This document shows, in pieces, positions 37,302 to 50,070 of a DNA stretch of 64,000 nt. Made by a program: the position numbers and the translations under genes. Each line of letters begins with the position of its first letter. Position 1 is the first letter of the stretch. The stretch is taken from assembly GCA_036346355.1 (NCBI GenBank), contig CM070572.1, positions 47,405,944 through 47,469,943 on the forward strand, read 5' to 3'. The DNA comes from Rhipidocladum racemiflorum (Eukaryota; Streptophyta; Magnoliopsida; Poales; Poaceae). The notes under the pieces are model-generated. The model saw nothing but the letters and a program-made list of their open reading frames with translations, did not search any database and had not been told where the DNA came from.

Positions 37302-39496
37302 CCCTCCCTAGCCCTAGCCCCCACTTGTTTCCCCTCCACCCCTTTGCCTCCTCCTCCCTAGCCGCCACCCCTCCCTCACCCTTGCGCCTCCCCTTGCTCC
37401 ACCACGTGCCCTTGCTACGTCCCCCTCGCTGCCATGCCACGCCATGGTGCTGCCCTCGCCGGTAGGAGGATCCGCGACGAGGAGAACCGGTGGCCACGAC
37501 GCGTGGGAGCGAGATCGGGCGATCGAGAGGCATACTTCGTGTTAGTCGTGCGACGGACTAAGGTATGTCCATGGGGAAACCTTGGGAAGGTCTAGGTGTT
37601 GTTCTCATGGTAGATTTGGAGTTTTTAGATCAAGAGGACGTGCTGCCATGGAGTAGATCTGAAAAGAACTAGAGTTCGTATTGTACTCAGTTTCGGGCAG
37701 ATTTGGAGTCCGTTTTAGGGGGTGCGATTTCGCAATTTTAGAGTCGGAATTTGGCCGACCTCCTGTTGAAGAAGTTGTAGGTATTGTCAATACCTATTTT
37801 GTGTATTTTTTTGAGAATTTTTGGAGTTCCGGTCTGAAAGTTATGGCCGTTTTGGTGGGCGCTGTCCAATCTGTGACGAGGTTGGGACAGTCTGTGTTCA
37901 ACATTAGATTAAACTAATTTAGAGTCCGAATCAGTCTTTCCCTATAACTAGAAACAGTTTGGAAATTTCCTAAGCTACGAGGGTGTACTCGTTTATTCAA
38001 TTTGGAGTCCTAAAACAGAAGTTATGCCCGTTGGAAGGCTGCTGTCCCGAAGGGACAGATTTGCCATTTTCTGATTTTAGGAGTTGTGTTTAAGTCAGGG
38101 TAGTGGGACTTATGTGTGCTGTTTTGTGGACTCGATTTGAGTGTGTGGCACGTGTTTGCAGGTGGTGTGCCTCCAGGAGTGCCCACAACCTCTCGTCACT
38201 CCGTTGCCCGTGGTTGAAGGCAAGTGTGTTGTGTGGATTGTGTGCTATATGTGTTGCTAGATTGGTTTGATAGCATTTGGAATAGATAACATGTTGTCTT
38301 GCCATGAATTACATGTTATAATTGATATGACATCCTTAGGCCATGATTTAAAGGTTATCGATGATATGGTGTCCACATGCCATGGTTAAAAATGTTTGTT
38401 GTTGATGAATGATTCACATGCCATGTTTTGAATGGTTACCGTCGATTGTTGAGTACGGACCTACATGTTTAGATGCCAAGTGTTGATATGCAATATTTTT
38501 ATTCATGTATATGTTGCTGTCAGTTTTGCATACATGGCATAGTTTCATGGCCGGCCGGTGAGATAAGTCATAACTATTCCGGTAGGGTCGGTGAGAACTG
38601 TTATGACTAGTCCGGGGCTATTCTTTTGAATAAGTCCTACATCGTGATTCCTTCACCGAGGTGAATGGAAGCGAGTGATAGGCACCCTCCATCTTCGGGA
38701 TGGAAGGGGGAAAGGGTGCATGCCGACGGGTGTGCACTCAACCATACCGGTATGAGTATTCCAGGAGACATGTGCATTGCATTGCATGAATGATATGCAT
38801 AAATGAAGTTGTTTATGAGATGGTGAGGATAGTACTCATGAGATGCTCATGAGATGTTTATCATGTTGTTTTAAAGGTTGTATATAATGTTAAATATGAT
38901 GTGTTGTGATCATACTGTGGAGACTGGAATGATGGTTTGTTGTCTTGATCCCTGTTGAACCATTTCAATACACTTTGCTGAGTTATGAACTCACGCTTGT
39001 GTTTTTTTGTTGTTTGTTTCCTTTAGGTACCATGAAATCGGCGCGCGGGAAAGGGAAATAGCTACACTCCCCCACGTAGTATCACAATTTAGCTAATTCA
39101 CTTGTTTTGGAGACACGGCATTAAGTATTACAATAATCATTGGTGTAGGGTTGTTATGTTTGGTTGTCTTCCCTCATGTGTATCATGTGGGATTGAGAAG
39201 TGAATTGTTTCATCATATTAGACTTAAATTGATGATTATTCTTTTGCTATCGATGCTTAATGATGTTTTAGTTGATGATTAGCTATCATTATCGCTGCGT
39301 ATGGATATCTCGTTTGTCTTACATATCGATATGATGTTATGTTGCTAAGTTTCATGCAAAAACAAAGGAGATGCTGTCAAAATTTCCAATTATTCCAAAT
39401 GATTACTTGCTGTAATTTACCTTAAATTATGGTATTAAATGTGTTATGGTCTATGTTTGGTGACATTCTGGGCTTAGTAAAAGCTGGGGTGTTACA
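37302..39496 (+). repeat. 3' part of LARD-like LTR (unit 1)
   Basis: Non-coding. It starts at the CRM target site CCCTC and passes a C-rich stretch (37302-37440). It contains paired motifs CCGGTGAGATAAGTCATAAC and GGTCGGTGAGAACTGTTATGA near 38550-38605, and ends in GGTGTTACA. Joined with the 268-bp left part at 50071-50338 it implies a full LTR of about 2.46 kb. Confidence 0.8.
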
Positions 39497-39498
39497 GT

Positions 39499-39510
39499 TG
39501 GTATCAGAGC
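39499..39510 (+). other. Primer-binding site of LARD-like element, unit 1
   Basis: TGGTATCAGAGC, complementary to the 3' end of plant initiator methionine tRNA, two bases after the LTR end. The same word is used by the CRM elements. Confidence 0.9.
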
Positions 39511-42500
39511 GGGCTGTAGGTCCCTGGAATGTGTATTTAGTGTCATAACTATAGGTTCAACTAAAATATGAAGTGGGATAACCTAGAAACATGGCTTAGG
39601 TTTTACTTAAAACTTTGCCATAGGATAGCAACATTAAAACTTGTGTAAGTGGAATAATTAATTTAAAACTTGACACACTCTGTTGCACAGTAGGAATGGG
39701 TATGGGTACCGTTGCTTTACGCTTAAATGTTGTATTTAAGCTTTGATGTTGAATGTTACATTTGGTAATATATGTTGCTATGTTTATGAAAGAATTGATT
39801 GTGTTGATACAATTGAGATTATGTGGGTTGTGGTGCCGAAAGGGGTTTCGGTCACCTTCTGTTGTTTGTAGTATTGTTGGGTTTGACGGTGTGGCCGGGT
39901 AGTGCCATCACCGATGGACTTTTAACCTCCTGTTGGGAGAGTGCTTATCCTTTCTGTCGTAGATTGGGTAGTTGGTTGGAGTCGAGTAGTAGAGTTGTGG
40001 AATGACCCTCCGAATTTCCTTCGCCGTTTTGACGAATGGTTTTGGCTGGTTTTTGGTTGGTTGAAATGAAAGAAAAAGTGTTCGGTTTTGGATACTCACC
40101 GATGGTTCTTTTGGTGGTTTTGGTTTTGTCTTCTTTGGTTGAAGACAAAAGAAGAATTTCGGGTTGCGCCTCTTTTGGTTGCCTTGTCAGCTTTGGCCTT
40201 GATTTGTTGTTTGCCTTGTAGAGAAACTAATAGATTGATTCTTGGGTTACCATTCTCCAAATTGAAAAGAAGTTATTGAAGTTCCGATGAAAAATCTAAG
40301 TCGCATGGATTTAGGTGTCAAGGTTTTGTCGGAAAGGATGTGGTTGATCGGTTACTTTACGGAGAAAGTTTTCAATTTATTCTTGTGTTTGTCTCTTTCC
40401 GAGGTTTAAAAGAGTTATTGCGGTGTTGTGCCAGATCTTGTTGTCGGGGCCTAAGTGGTGTTTGATTGCAATGATGACTTGCTTGGGAATTCATCTTTGA
40501 AAAATCGTTTGTTTCGTGAAAGTTTGAAGTTTGGGGTTATGGCCTAAAAATTTTGGTAATCGCTTGGTTTTTCCTCGTGCAACCATCTTCCTTCGTGGAA
40601 GTTGTTGATCTCGAGAGTTGTGGAGTAGTTTGCGTGTCGGCATTTGGGAATTTAAGAGTTGACTTCTCTTGTGATTTATGGTTGAGCTTTCCGGAAGGAA
40701 AGGTGTTTTGGGTGTTGTTCTTTTCTGGAGCAATTATGGTTTCCTTAAGAGTTGGGTGCGTGATTCACGCGAATGTTTAAGAAGTTAAGTGTATGACGAG
40801 AAGTTAGAGTTTTAGGATGATATGAGCTAGTGGTTCGGTTAAAGTGAATTTGTTGTTTGTTTAAAGATAAACTAAAATATTGTGTTGATAAGAGATGATT
40901 AAACGAGACGTCAGGTGATCCAAAGTGAAAGTTGATTAGTGGTGTGTGCAAAGTGATGCGGGTTAAGGCATCTAATGGATGTTTGAGATTCGTTAGCATA
41001 GAATGTCTCGGTTGATGAACTTGTTATAGCAAGAAGATGGTGTGAAATTCTGCCTATTGTAGCTGGTGGGTCAGTTAATATTGTGGGTCGACAATATGAC
41101 TTAAAATGCGTGTAATCAATTAATGAGGATATATGGAATGATTGTAGGAAAGGTTGAATTATTCTTGACAGAGGTCTGTCTGGGATCCGTATTTATGAGG
41201 AATGTCTAGTGGAGATCGTGTCGCGTGGTTAGTATTAATTATTGGTGGAATGAACTGGTGATATGGAATATGTGACTTAGGGATTATACCCAGGGTAATT
41301 GTTGATTACGCCGGAATAATTGTAAAGAGATGTGTGCTACGCTTGGGATAATAAGTTGCATGAATAATGGTTCGTCATGGTTAGTAGACCAAAAGAAGTT
41401 GTTGATATGCGTCTTATGTTGGATTAACTGATAAGTTAATTGTGCTGGAGTTGTGAGAACGTGGTTCTCCTTGTTGGTTGCCATACGGTAGATATGGTCT
41501 ACGGTTCGTTGGTAATATAATCAATTATGGTTATATGAACAGTGAAAAGTGATTTTATCAAGAGCAGATGTTGTAGCTTGTGTGCAACAGTGTTGGACTT
41601 CTCGGGATTTGGGTGATTATGACATCCGTTTTGGGCTAATCTGTTTAGTCTATGCTATGAGTATGGGTTAACACCCAAAGCGTTGGAGTGGGACGCTCTC
41701 TTTAGCGTTCAACTGATTTATCTTTGGTAATCCTGGAGTTAAGCGCTTAAATTGTAATTCTATCGTGACTAGAGTTGGATTGATTTGGGAAACGTGTGTG
41801 GTTTTTGCGAGCGTTTCAAAAAGGTGAATCTTATGATTGTTTCATAAGTGTTTTTGTTGGTAAAATGTTCCCTGCTGGGAATGTGTTTCCTTTCTCTTTA
41901 AGAGAATTGGTAGCGGTTATTAGGCGTAGATGTTTGATTGGAGAGTTGATGCTATCTTCTGTTATTGGCTTTGGTTAAAATGCGATGTTTTGCGCGCATT
42001 GCGTGCAGTGGTTGTTGGGTTGTGATGAGATATGGTATTTTTTGGTTAACGCCGTCGTAGTTTATGCGAATTTGAGCAACCATCGATGTTGTTGGGTGTC
42101 AATCATGTGACAAAGAGAATGAAGTCTCTTTGTAAATGGTTAATGGGTATCGTGGTTACATGATGAATAAATGGTGAAAAAGATTCATGACATCGTTTTT
42201 ATAAGCATAAAAGAGTTGTTGAGCCAGGAAGGTGAGAAAGTCATATAGAGACATATGACTAATCCGGAGTGCTCTTGTAGAATTCGCATTCGTGTTATGA
42301 ATCGAGATTTTTCATTGCTCTCTAGCATGAAAATGAATGAATGGATAAATGCTGGTATTTTGGTTTTGTTATGCAAGGGATTTGAGTTTCCCTTTCTCTT
42401 CGAGAGTTTTTGTGGCAGTTCTCTTCCAAGATGTTGATTTTGGTTAAAGTGAAAAGTTTGGCTGTGGTGAAAGCGAGTCGAGTTGTCTTTAGTTGTTGAG

Positions 42501-43541
42501 AACTTCTGTCAAGAGAATTGTGTGGAGTCTCTATTTGTTTGAGTGCTCCCCGATGCGAATTGTATCGCGTTGATTGGAGATTTGAGTTTTCCTTTGCGGC
42601 TTGACTTAGGAAAAGCAAAAGGGTGGTCTTTCAATGTTATCGGGTTCTTTCCAAAGCGATTTGTGGCGCTTTGAGGTTCGAGTTGTTGTATGTGGTCTAC
42701 TTGGATTCAAAAGAATCGTACTTCTTTTGCACTATTGTTAGGAGCGAGAAAAAGAAGGGCCTCGGGTTATTGTTGAGTATAATCTAAGAACTATACTCGT
42801 GGGCTTCGTTGTTTGTGTGAATTGTTTGTGAGGGCGACATCCTCTTGGGAAAAGTGACAATTGAGATTTGGTAGTGAGTTACGGTCCTAGTTTGGGCTAG
42901 GTGCTGGACATTAGTGGTATGAGGGTGGATGATGATGGAGGTTGTTGATGTCGTGGTTTGAATTTGGTTGAAAGTATCGTTGGGTGGAAGCAAATGTTAT
43001 AGAAAGTGTGATGTAAAATGCTTTGTCGTGGACATTGTATTAGCTAGACGTCCCTGTGTGCGTTATGCCTGGGAGAGGATAGAATGAAAAGTGTATTGTG
43101 GTTGGCAGTCGAAAGGAAAGTATGGTTGATGTAGGCTATGAGCGAAGATGACATTAGTAAATTTTGATTCCTTGCGAAAAGGGGTCAAATAATTGGAAGA
43201 GATGGGGTTTTGCGTAAATGGTCTTTTTTTGGGGGGGGTTCAAGTTTGGAACCTCGATTGACCGTTTTAATACTAATGATGAAAAAGGGATGTGTTTCAA
43301 GATGATTGTGTCATTCGGAGTTCATGAATCATGATAGAGATTGAAGTAAATGAGGAATCATGTCAAGTTGTGCTTAGTTAAGCTAAGTCAAGTCACTCTT
43401 GTTAATAATGGATTTGGAGAATTGAGTTGTCGTTGCTACTATTTGAGTCTTTGCGTGGGTGTGTTGAGTTCGCAAAGAAGATGAGTCCCTAGTGGACATT
43501 GTTTTAGAGTTGACGTGTAAGATTCGAGGTCGAATCCAGTT
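39511..43541 (+). other. Non-coding interior of LARD-like element, unit 1
   Basis: About 4.03 kb, G+T-rich on the + strand, with stops in all frames and no recognisable domain. A T-run followed by eight G occurs near 43223-43238. I see no promoter, RNA gene or host gene. It is almost identical to 46026-50057, so the sequence was duplicated recently or kept alike. Confidence 0.8.
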
Positions 43542-43554
43542 AAGGGGGGTAGAA
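43542..43554 (+). other. Polypurine tract of LARD-like element, unit 1
   Basis: AAGGGGGGTAGAA directly before TGTGATACTACGG, the LTR start, of which only 34 bp remain (43555-43588). Confidence 0.85.
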
Positions 43555-43592
43555 TGTGATACTACGGAATGACGGTATGAGTCATTTTAGAG

Positions 43593-43813
43593 TTGTTCTT
43601 GCTTGTTCTTCGGTTGCTTGCAGGAATTGAACCTCGTGTTCAGGTTGATCGTGCCCACGGCAAGATCAATAACCCGCTGGAGTTGGTTTAGCGATTGCTA
43701 AGGCGCATCGTCGTCGTACGGTGTAGTCGGATCGTCAAAGTCGACTCTAACAAATCGATCGTGTGTTTCTCATCGAAAGATCGGGACACCCATAGTGCCA
43801 CACGGCGCCATCA
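43593..43813 (+). repeat. CRM LTR remnant (3' 221 bp) between the two LARD units
   Basis: Matches 37076-37301 of LTR A and the end of LTR B, beginning TTGTTCTTGCTTG and ending GCGCCATCA. It abuts LARD LTR sequence at CCCTC on the right, exactly as LTR A does. On the left it is joined to the first 34 bp of the LARD LTR by four bases (AGAG, 43589-43592). It reads CGTCGTCGTACGG, as LTR B does, rather than the altered form in LTR A. Confidence 0.92.
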
Positions 43814-46011
43814 CCCTCCCTAGCCCTAGCCCCCACTTGTTTCCCCTCCACCCCTTTGCCTCCTCCTCCCTAGCCGCCACCCCTCCCTCACCCTTGCGCC
43901 TCCCCTTGCTCCACCACGTGCCCTTGCTACGTCCCCCTCGCTGCCATGCCACGCCATGGTGCTGCCCTCGCCGGTAGGAGGATCCGCGACGAGGAGAACC
44001 GGTGGCCACGACGCGTGGGAGCGAGATCGGGCGATCGAGAGGCATTCTTCGTGTTCGTCGTTCGTCGGACTAAGGTATGTCCATGGGGAAACCTTGGGGA
44101 AGGTCTAGGTGTTGTTCTCATGGTAGATTTGGAGTTTTTAGATCAAGAGGACGTGCTGCCATGGAGTAGATCTGAAAAGAACTAGAGTTCAGTATTGTAC
44201 TCAGTTTCGGGCAGATTTGGAGTCCGTTTTAGGGGGTGCGATTTCGCAATTTTAGAGTCGGAATTTGGCCGACCTCCTGTTGAAGAAGTTGTAGGTATTG
44301 TCAATACCTATTTTGTGTATTTTTGAGAATTTTTGGAGTTCCGGTCTGAAAGTTATGGCCGTTTTGGTGGGCGCTGTCCAATCTGTGACGAGGTTGGGAC
44401 AGTCTGTGTTCAACATTAGATTAAACTAATTTAGAGTCCGAATCAGTCTTTCCCTATAACTAGAAACAGTTTGGAAATTTCCTAAGCTACGCGAGGGTGT
44501 ACTCGTTTATTCAATTTGGAGTCCTAAAACAGAAGTTATGCCCGTTGGAAGGCTGCTGTCCCGAAGGGACAGATTTGCCATTTTCTGATTTTAGGAGTTG
44601 TAAGCGAAGTCAGGGTAGTGGGACTTATGTGTGCTGTTTTGTGGACTCGATTTGAGTGTGTGGCACGTGTTTGCAGGTGGTGTGCCTCCAGGAGTGCCCA
44701 CAACCTCTCGTCACTCCGTTGCCCGTGGTTGAAGGCAAGTGTGTTGTGTGGATTGTGTGCTATATGTGTTGCTAGATTGGTTTGATAGCATTTGGAATAG
44801 ATAACATGTTGTCTTGCCATGAATTACATGTTATAATTGATATGACATCCTTAGGCCATGATTTAAAGGTTATCGATGATATGGTGTCCACATGCCATGG
44901 TTAAAAATGTTTGTTGTTGATGAATGATTCACATGCCATGTTTTGAATGGTTACCGTCGATTGTTGAGTACGGACCTACATGTTTAGATGCCAAGTGTTG
45001 ATATGCAATATTTTTATTCATGTATATGTTGCTGTCAGTTTTGCATACATGGCATAGTTTCATGGCCGGCCGGTGAGATAAGTCATAACTATTCCGGTAG
45101 GGTCGGTGAGAACTGTTATGACTAGTCCGGGGCTATTCTTTTGAATAAGTCCTACATCGTGATTCCTTCACCGAGGTGAATGGAAGCGAGTGATAGGCAC
45201 CCTCCATCTTCGGGATGGAAGGGGGAAAGGGTGCATGCCGACGGGTGTGCACTCAACCATACCGGTATGAGTATTCCAGGAGACATGTGCATTGCATTGC
45301 ATGAATGATATGCATAAATGAAGTTGTTTATGAGATGGTGAGGATAGTACTCATGAGATGCTCATGAGATGTTTATCATGTTGTTTTAAAGGTTGTATAT
45401 AATGTTAAATATGATGTGTTGTGATCATACTGTGGAGACTGGAATGATGGTTTGTTGTCTTGATCCCTGTTGAACCATTTCAATACACTTTGCTGAGTTA
45501 TGAACTCACGCTTGTGTTTTTTTGTTGTTTGTTTCCTTTAGGTACCATGAAATCGGCGCGCGGGAAAGGGAAATAGCTACACTCCCCCACGTAGTATCAC
45601 AATTTAGCTAATTCACTTGTTTTGGAGACACGGCATTAAGTATTACAATAATCATTGGTGTAGGGTTGTTATGTTTGGTTGTCTTCCCTCATGTGTATCA
45701 TGTGGGATTGAGAAGTGAATTGTTTCATCATATTAGACTTAAATTGATGATTATTCTTTTGCTATCGATGCTTAATGATGTTTTAGTTGATGATTAGCTA
45801 TCATTATCGCTGCGTATGGATATCTCGTTTGTCTTACATATCGATATGATGTTATGTTGCTAAGTTTCATGCAAAAACAAAGGAGATGCTGTCAAAATTT
45901 TCAATTATTCTAAATGATTACTTGTTGTAATTTACCTTAAATTATGGTATTAAATGTGTTATGGTCTATGTTTGGTGACATTCTGGGCTTAGTAAAAGCT
46001 GGGGTGTTACA
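43814..46011 (+). repeat. 3' part of LARD-like LTR (unit 2)
   Basis: 2198 bp, begins CCCTCCCTAGCC at the CRM junction and ends GGTGTTACA; collinear with 37302-39496. It sits between a polypurine tract side and a primer site, so this LTR is shared by two tandem units. Confidence 0.82.
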
Positions 46012-46013
46012 GT

Positions 46014-46025
46014 TGGTATCAGAGC
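46014..46025 (+). other. Primer-binding site of LARD-like element, unit 2
   Basis: TGGTATCAGAGC two bases after the LTR end, complementary to initiator methionine tRNA. Confidence 0.9.
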
Positions 46026-49000
46026 GGGCTGTAGGTCCCTGGAATGTGTATTTAGTGTCATAACTATAGGTTCAACTAAAATATGAAGTGGGATAACCTA
46101 GAAACATGGCTTAGGTTTTACTTAAAACTTTGCCATAGGATAGCAACATTAAAACTTGTGTAAGTGGAATAATTAATTTAAAACTTGACACACTCTGTTG
46201 CACAGTAGGAATGGGTATGGGTACCGTTGCTTTACGCTTAAATGTTGTATTTAAGCTTTGATGTTGAATGTTACATTTGGTAATATATGTTGCTATGTTT
46301 ATGAAAGAATTGATTGTGTTGATACAATTGAGATTATGTGGGTTGTGGTGCCGAAAGGGGTTTCGGTCACCTTCTGTTGTTTGTAGTATTGTTGGGTTTG
46401 ACGGTGTGGCCGGGTAGTGCCATCACCGATGGACTTTTAACCTCCTGTTGGGAGAGTGCTTATCCTTTCTGTCGTAGATTGGGTAGTTGGTTGGAGTCGA
46501 GTAGTAGAGTTGTGGAATGACCCTCCGAATTTCCTTTGCCGTTTTGACGAATGGTTTTGGCTGGTTTTTGGTTGGTTGAAATGAAAGAAAAAGTGTTCGG
46601 TTTTGGATACTCACCGATGGTTCTTTTGGTGGTTTTGGTTTTGTCTTCTTTGGTTGAAGACAAAAGAAGAATTTCGGGTTGCGCCTCTTTTGGTTGCCTT
46701 GTCAGCTTTGACGCCCGATTTGTTGTTTGCCTTGTAGAGAAACTAATAGATTGATTCTTGGGTTACCATTCTCCAAATTGAAAAGAAGTTATTGAAGTTC
46801 CGATGAAAAATCTAAGTCGCATGGATTTAGGTGTCAAGGTTTTGTCGGAAAGGATGTGGTTGATCGGTTACTTTACGGAGAAAGTTTTCAATTTATTCTT
46901 GTGTTTGTCTCTTTCCGAGGTTTAAAAGAGTTATTGCGGTGTTGTGCCAGATCTTGTTGTCGGGGCCTAAGTGGTGTTTGATTGCAATGATGACTTGCTT
47001 GGGAATTCATCTTTGAAAAATCGTTTGTTTCGTGAAAGTTTGAAGTTTGGGGTTATGGCCTAAAAATTTTGGTAATCGCTTGGTTTTTCCTCGTGCAACC
47101 ATCTTCCTTCGTGGAAGTTGTTGATCTCGAGAGTTGTGGAGTAGTTGCGTGTCGGCATTTGGGAATTTAAGAGTTGACTTCTCTTGTGATTTATGGTTGA
47201 GCTTTCCGGAAGGAAAGGTGTTTTGGGTGTTGTTCTTTTCTGGAGCAATTATGGTTTCCTTAAGAGTTGGGTGCGTGATTCACGCGAATGTTTAAGAAGT
47301 TAAGTGTATGACGAGAAGTTAGAGTTTTCGGATGATATGAGCTAGTGGTTCGGTTAAAGTGAATTTGTTGTTTGTTTAAAGATAAACTAAAATATTGTGT
47401 TGATAAGAGATGATTAAACGAGACGTCAGGTGATCCAAAGTGAAAGTTGATTAGTGGTGTGTGCAAAGTGATGCGGGTTAAGGCATCTAATGGATGTTTG
47501 AGATTCGTTAGCATAGAATGTCTCGGTTGATGAACTTGTTATAGCAAGAAGATGGTGTGAAATTCTGCCTATTGTAGCTGGTGGGTCAGTTAATATTGTG
47601 GGTCGACAATATGACTTAAAATGCGTGTAATCAATTAATGAGGATATATGGAATGATTGTAGGAAAGGTTGAATTATTCTTGACAGAGGTCTGTCTGGGA
47701 TCCGTATTTATGAGGAATGTCTAGTGGAGATCGTGGTCGCGTGGTTAGTATTAATTATTGGTGGAATGAACTGGTGATATGGAATATGTGACTTAGGGAT
47801 TATACCCAGGGTAATTGTTGATTACGCCGGAATAATTGTAAAGAGATGTGTGCTACGCTTGGGATAATAAGTTGCATGAATAATGGTTCGTCATGGTTAG
47901 TAGACCAAAAGAAGTTGTTGATATGCGTCTTATGTTGGATTAACTGATAAGTTAATTGTGCTGGAGTTGTGAGAACGTGGTTCTCCTTGTTGGTTGCCAT
48001 ACGGTAGATATGGTCTACGGTTCGTTGGTAATATAATCAATTATGGTTATATGAACAGTGAAAAGTGATTTTATCAAGAGCAGATGTTGTAGCTTGTGTG
48101 CAACAGTGTTGGACTTCTCAGGATTTGGGTGATTATGACATCCGTTTTGGGCTAATCTGTTTAGTATATGCTATGAGTATGGGTTAACACCCAAAGCGTT
48201 GGAGTGGGACGCTCTCTTTAGCGTTCAACTGATTTATCTTTGGTAATCCTGGAGTTAAGCGCTTAAATTGTAATTCTATCGTGACTAGAGTTGGATTGAT
48301 TTGGGAAACGTGTGTGGTTTTGCGAGCGTTTCAAAAAGGTGAATCTTATGATTGTTTCATAAGTGTTTTTGTTGGTAAAATGTTCCCTGCTGGGAATGTG
48401 TTTCCTTTCTCTTTAAGAGAATTGGTAGCGGTTATTAGGCGTAGATGTTTGATTGGAGAGTTGATGCTATCTTCTGTTATTGGCTTTGGTTAAAATGCGA
48501 TGTTTTGCGCGCATTGCGTGCAGTGGTTGTTGGGTTGTGATGAGATATGGTATTTTTTGGTTAACGCCGTCGTAGTTTATGCGAATTTGAGCAACCATCG
48601 ATGTTGTTGGGTGTCAATCATGTGACAAAGAGAATGAAGTCTCTTTGTAAATGGTTAATGGGTATCGTGGTTACATGATGAATAAATGGTGAAAAAGATT
48701 CATGACATCGTTTTTATAAGCATAAAAGAGTTGTTGAGCCAGGAAGGTGAGAAAGTCATATAGAGACATATGACTAATCCGGAGTGCTCTTGTAGAATTC
48801 GCATTCGTGTTATGAATCGAGATTTTTCATTGCTCTCTAGCATGAAAATGAATGAATGGATAAATGCTGGTATTTTGGTTTTGTTATGCAAGGGATTTGA
48901 GTTTCCCTTTCTCTTCGAGAGTTTTTGTGGCAGTTCTCTTCCAAGATGTTGATTTTGGTTAAAGTGAAAAGTTTGGCTGTGGTGAAAGCGAGTCGAGTTG

Positions 49001-50057
49001 TCTTTAGTTGTTGAGAACTTCTGTCAAGAGAATTGTGTGGAGTCTCTATTTGTTTGAGTGCTCCCCGATGCGAATTGTATCGCGTTGATTGGAGATTTGA
49101 GTTTTCCTTTGCGGCTTGACTTAGGAAAAGCAAAAGGGTGGTCTTTCAATGTTATCGGGTTCTTTCCAAAGCGATTTGTGGCGCTTTGAGGTTCGAGTTG
49201 TTGTATGTGGTCTACTTGGATTCAAAAGAATCGTAATTCTTTTGCACTATTGTTAGGAGCGAGAAAAAGAAGGGCCTCGGGTTATTGTTGAGTATAATCT
49301 AAGAACTATACTCGTGGGCTTCGTTGTTTGTGTGAATTGTTTGTGAGGGCGACATCCTCTTGGGAAAAGTGACAATTGAGATTTGGTAGTGAGTTACGGT
49401 CCTAGTTTGGGCTAGGTGCTGGACATTAGTGGTATGAGGGTGGATGATGATGGAGGTTGTTGATGTCGTGGTTTGAATTTGGTTGAAAGTATCGTTGGGT
49501 GGAAGCAAATGTTATAGAAAGTGTGATGTAAAATGCTTTGTCGTGGACATTGTATTAGCTAGACGTCCCTGTGTGCGTTATGCCTGGGAGAGGATAGAAT
49601 GAAAAGTGTATTGTGGTTGGCAGTCGAAAGGAAAGTATGGTTGATGTAGGCTATGAGCGAAGATGACATTAGTAAATTTTGATTCCTTGCGAAAAGGGGT
49701 CAAATAATTGGAAGAGATGGGGTTTTGCGTAAATGGTCTTTTTTTTGGGGGGGGTTCAAGTTTGGAACCTCGATTGACCGTTTTAATACTAATGATGAAA
49801 AAGGGATGTGTTTCAAGATGATTGTGTCATTCGGAGTTCATGAATCAAGATAGAGATTGAAGTAAATGAGGAATCATGTCAAGTTGTGCTTAGTTAAGCT
49901 AAGTCAAGTCACTCTTGTTAATAATGGATTTGGAGAATTGAGTTGTCGTTGCTACTATTTGAGTCTTTGCGTGGGTGTGTTGAGTTCGCAAAGAAGATGA
50001 GTCCCTAGTGGACATTGTTTTAGAGTTGACGTGTAAGATTCGAGGTCGAATCCAGTT
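46026..50057 (+). other. Non-coding interior of LARD-like element, unit 2
   Basis: About 4.03 kb, nearly the same as 39511-43541. No coding frame of domain size, no RNA gene and no other element is visible. A run of T then eight G lies near 49738-49754. Confidence 0.8.
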
Positions 50058-50070
50058 AAGGGGGGTAGAA
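50058..50070 (+). other. Polypurine tract of LARD-like element, unit 2
   Basis: AAGGGGGGTAGAA followed by the LTR start TGTGATACTACGG at 50071. Confidence 0.85.

Larger units (their letters stand above)
37302..43588 (+). mobile_element. Large non-coding LTR element, unit 1 (LARD-like, non-autonomous)
   Basis: In order: the 3' 2195 bp of an LTR (37302-39496, ending GGTGTTACA); a primer-binding site; about 4.03 kb of internal DNA without any coding frame over 98 codons; a polypurine tract; and the first 34 bp of the next LTR (43555-43588). The interior shows no gag, protease, RT or integrase motifs in any frame I inspected. The LTR, primer site and AAGGGGGGTAGAA-TGTGATA junction resemble Ty3/gypsy elements of the Tekay/Retand type; that placement is inference. 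The combination of long LTRs and a non-coding interior fits the term large retrotransposon derivative (LARD). The left end is set by the CRM A insertion, and the right end by a deletion junction with a CRM LTR remnant. Confidence 0.82.

Noticed and set aside
37302..37325. CCCTAGCCCTAG as telomere-type repeat at the CRM target site
   Set aside because: Only two imperfect units, and the plant telomere word would be CCCTAAA; it is a C-rich part of the LARD LTR.
37258..37533. GC-rich minus-strand frame (also 43770-44045) as a possible host gene
   Set aside because: It spans the junction between the CRM LTR and the LARD LTR and is low-complexity (arginine/glycine-rich translation of a C-rich stretch).
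39823..40005. Small hydrophobic frame of 60 codons in the LARD interior (repeated at 46338-46520) as a membrane peptide gene
   Set aside because: Conserved only because the two units are recent duplicates; no initiation context, no homology that I recognise, and no independent copy to test constraint.
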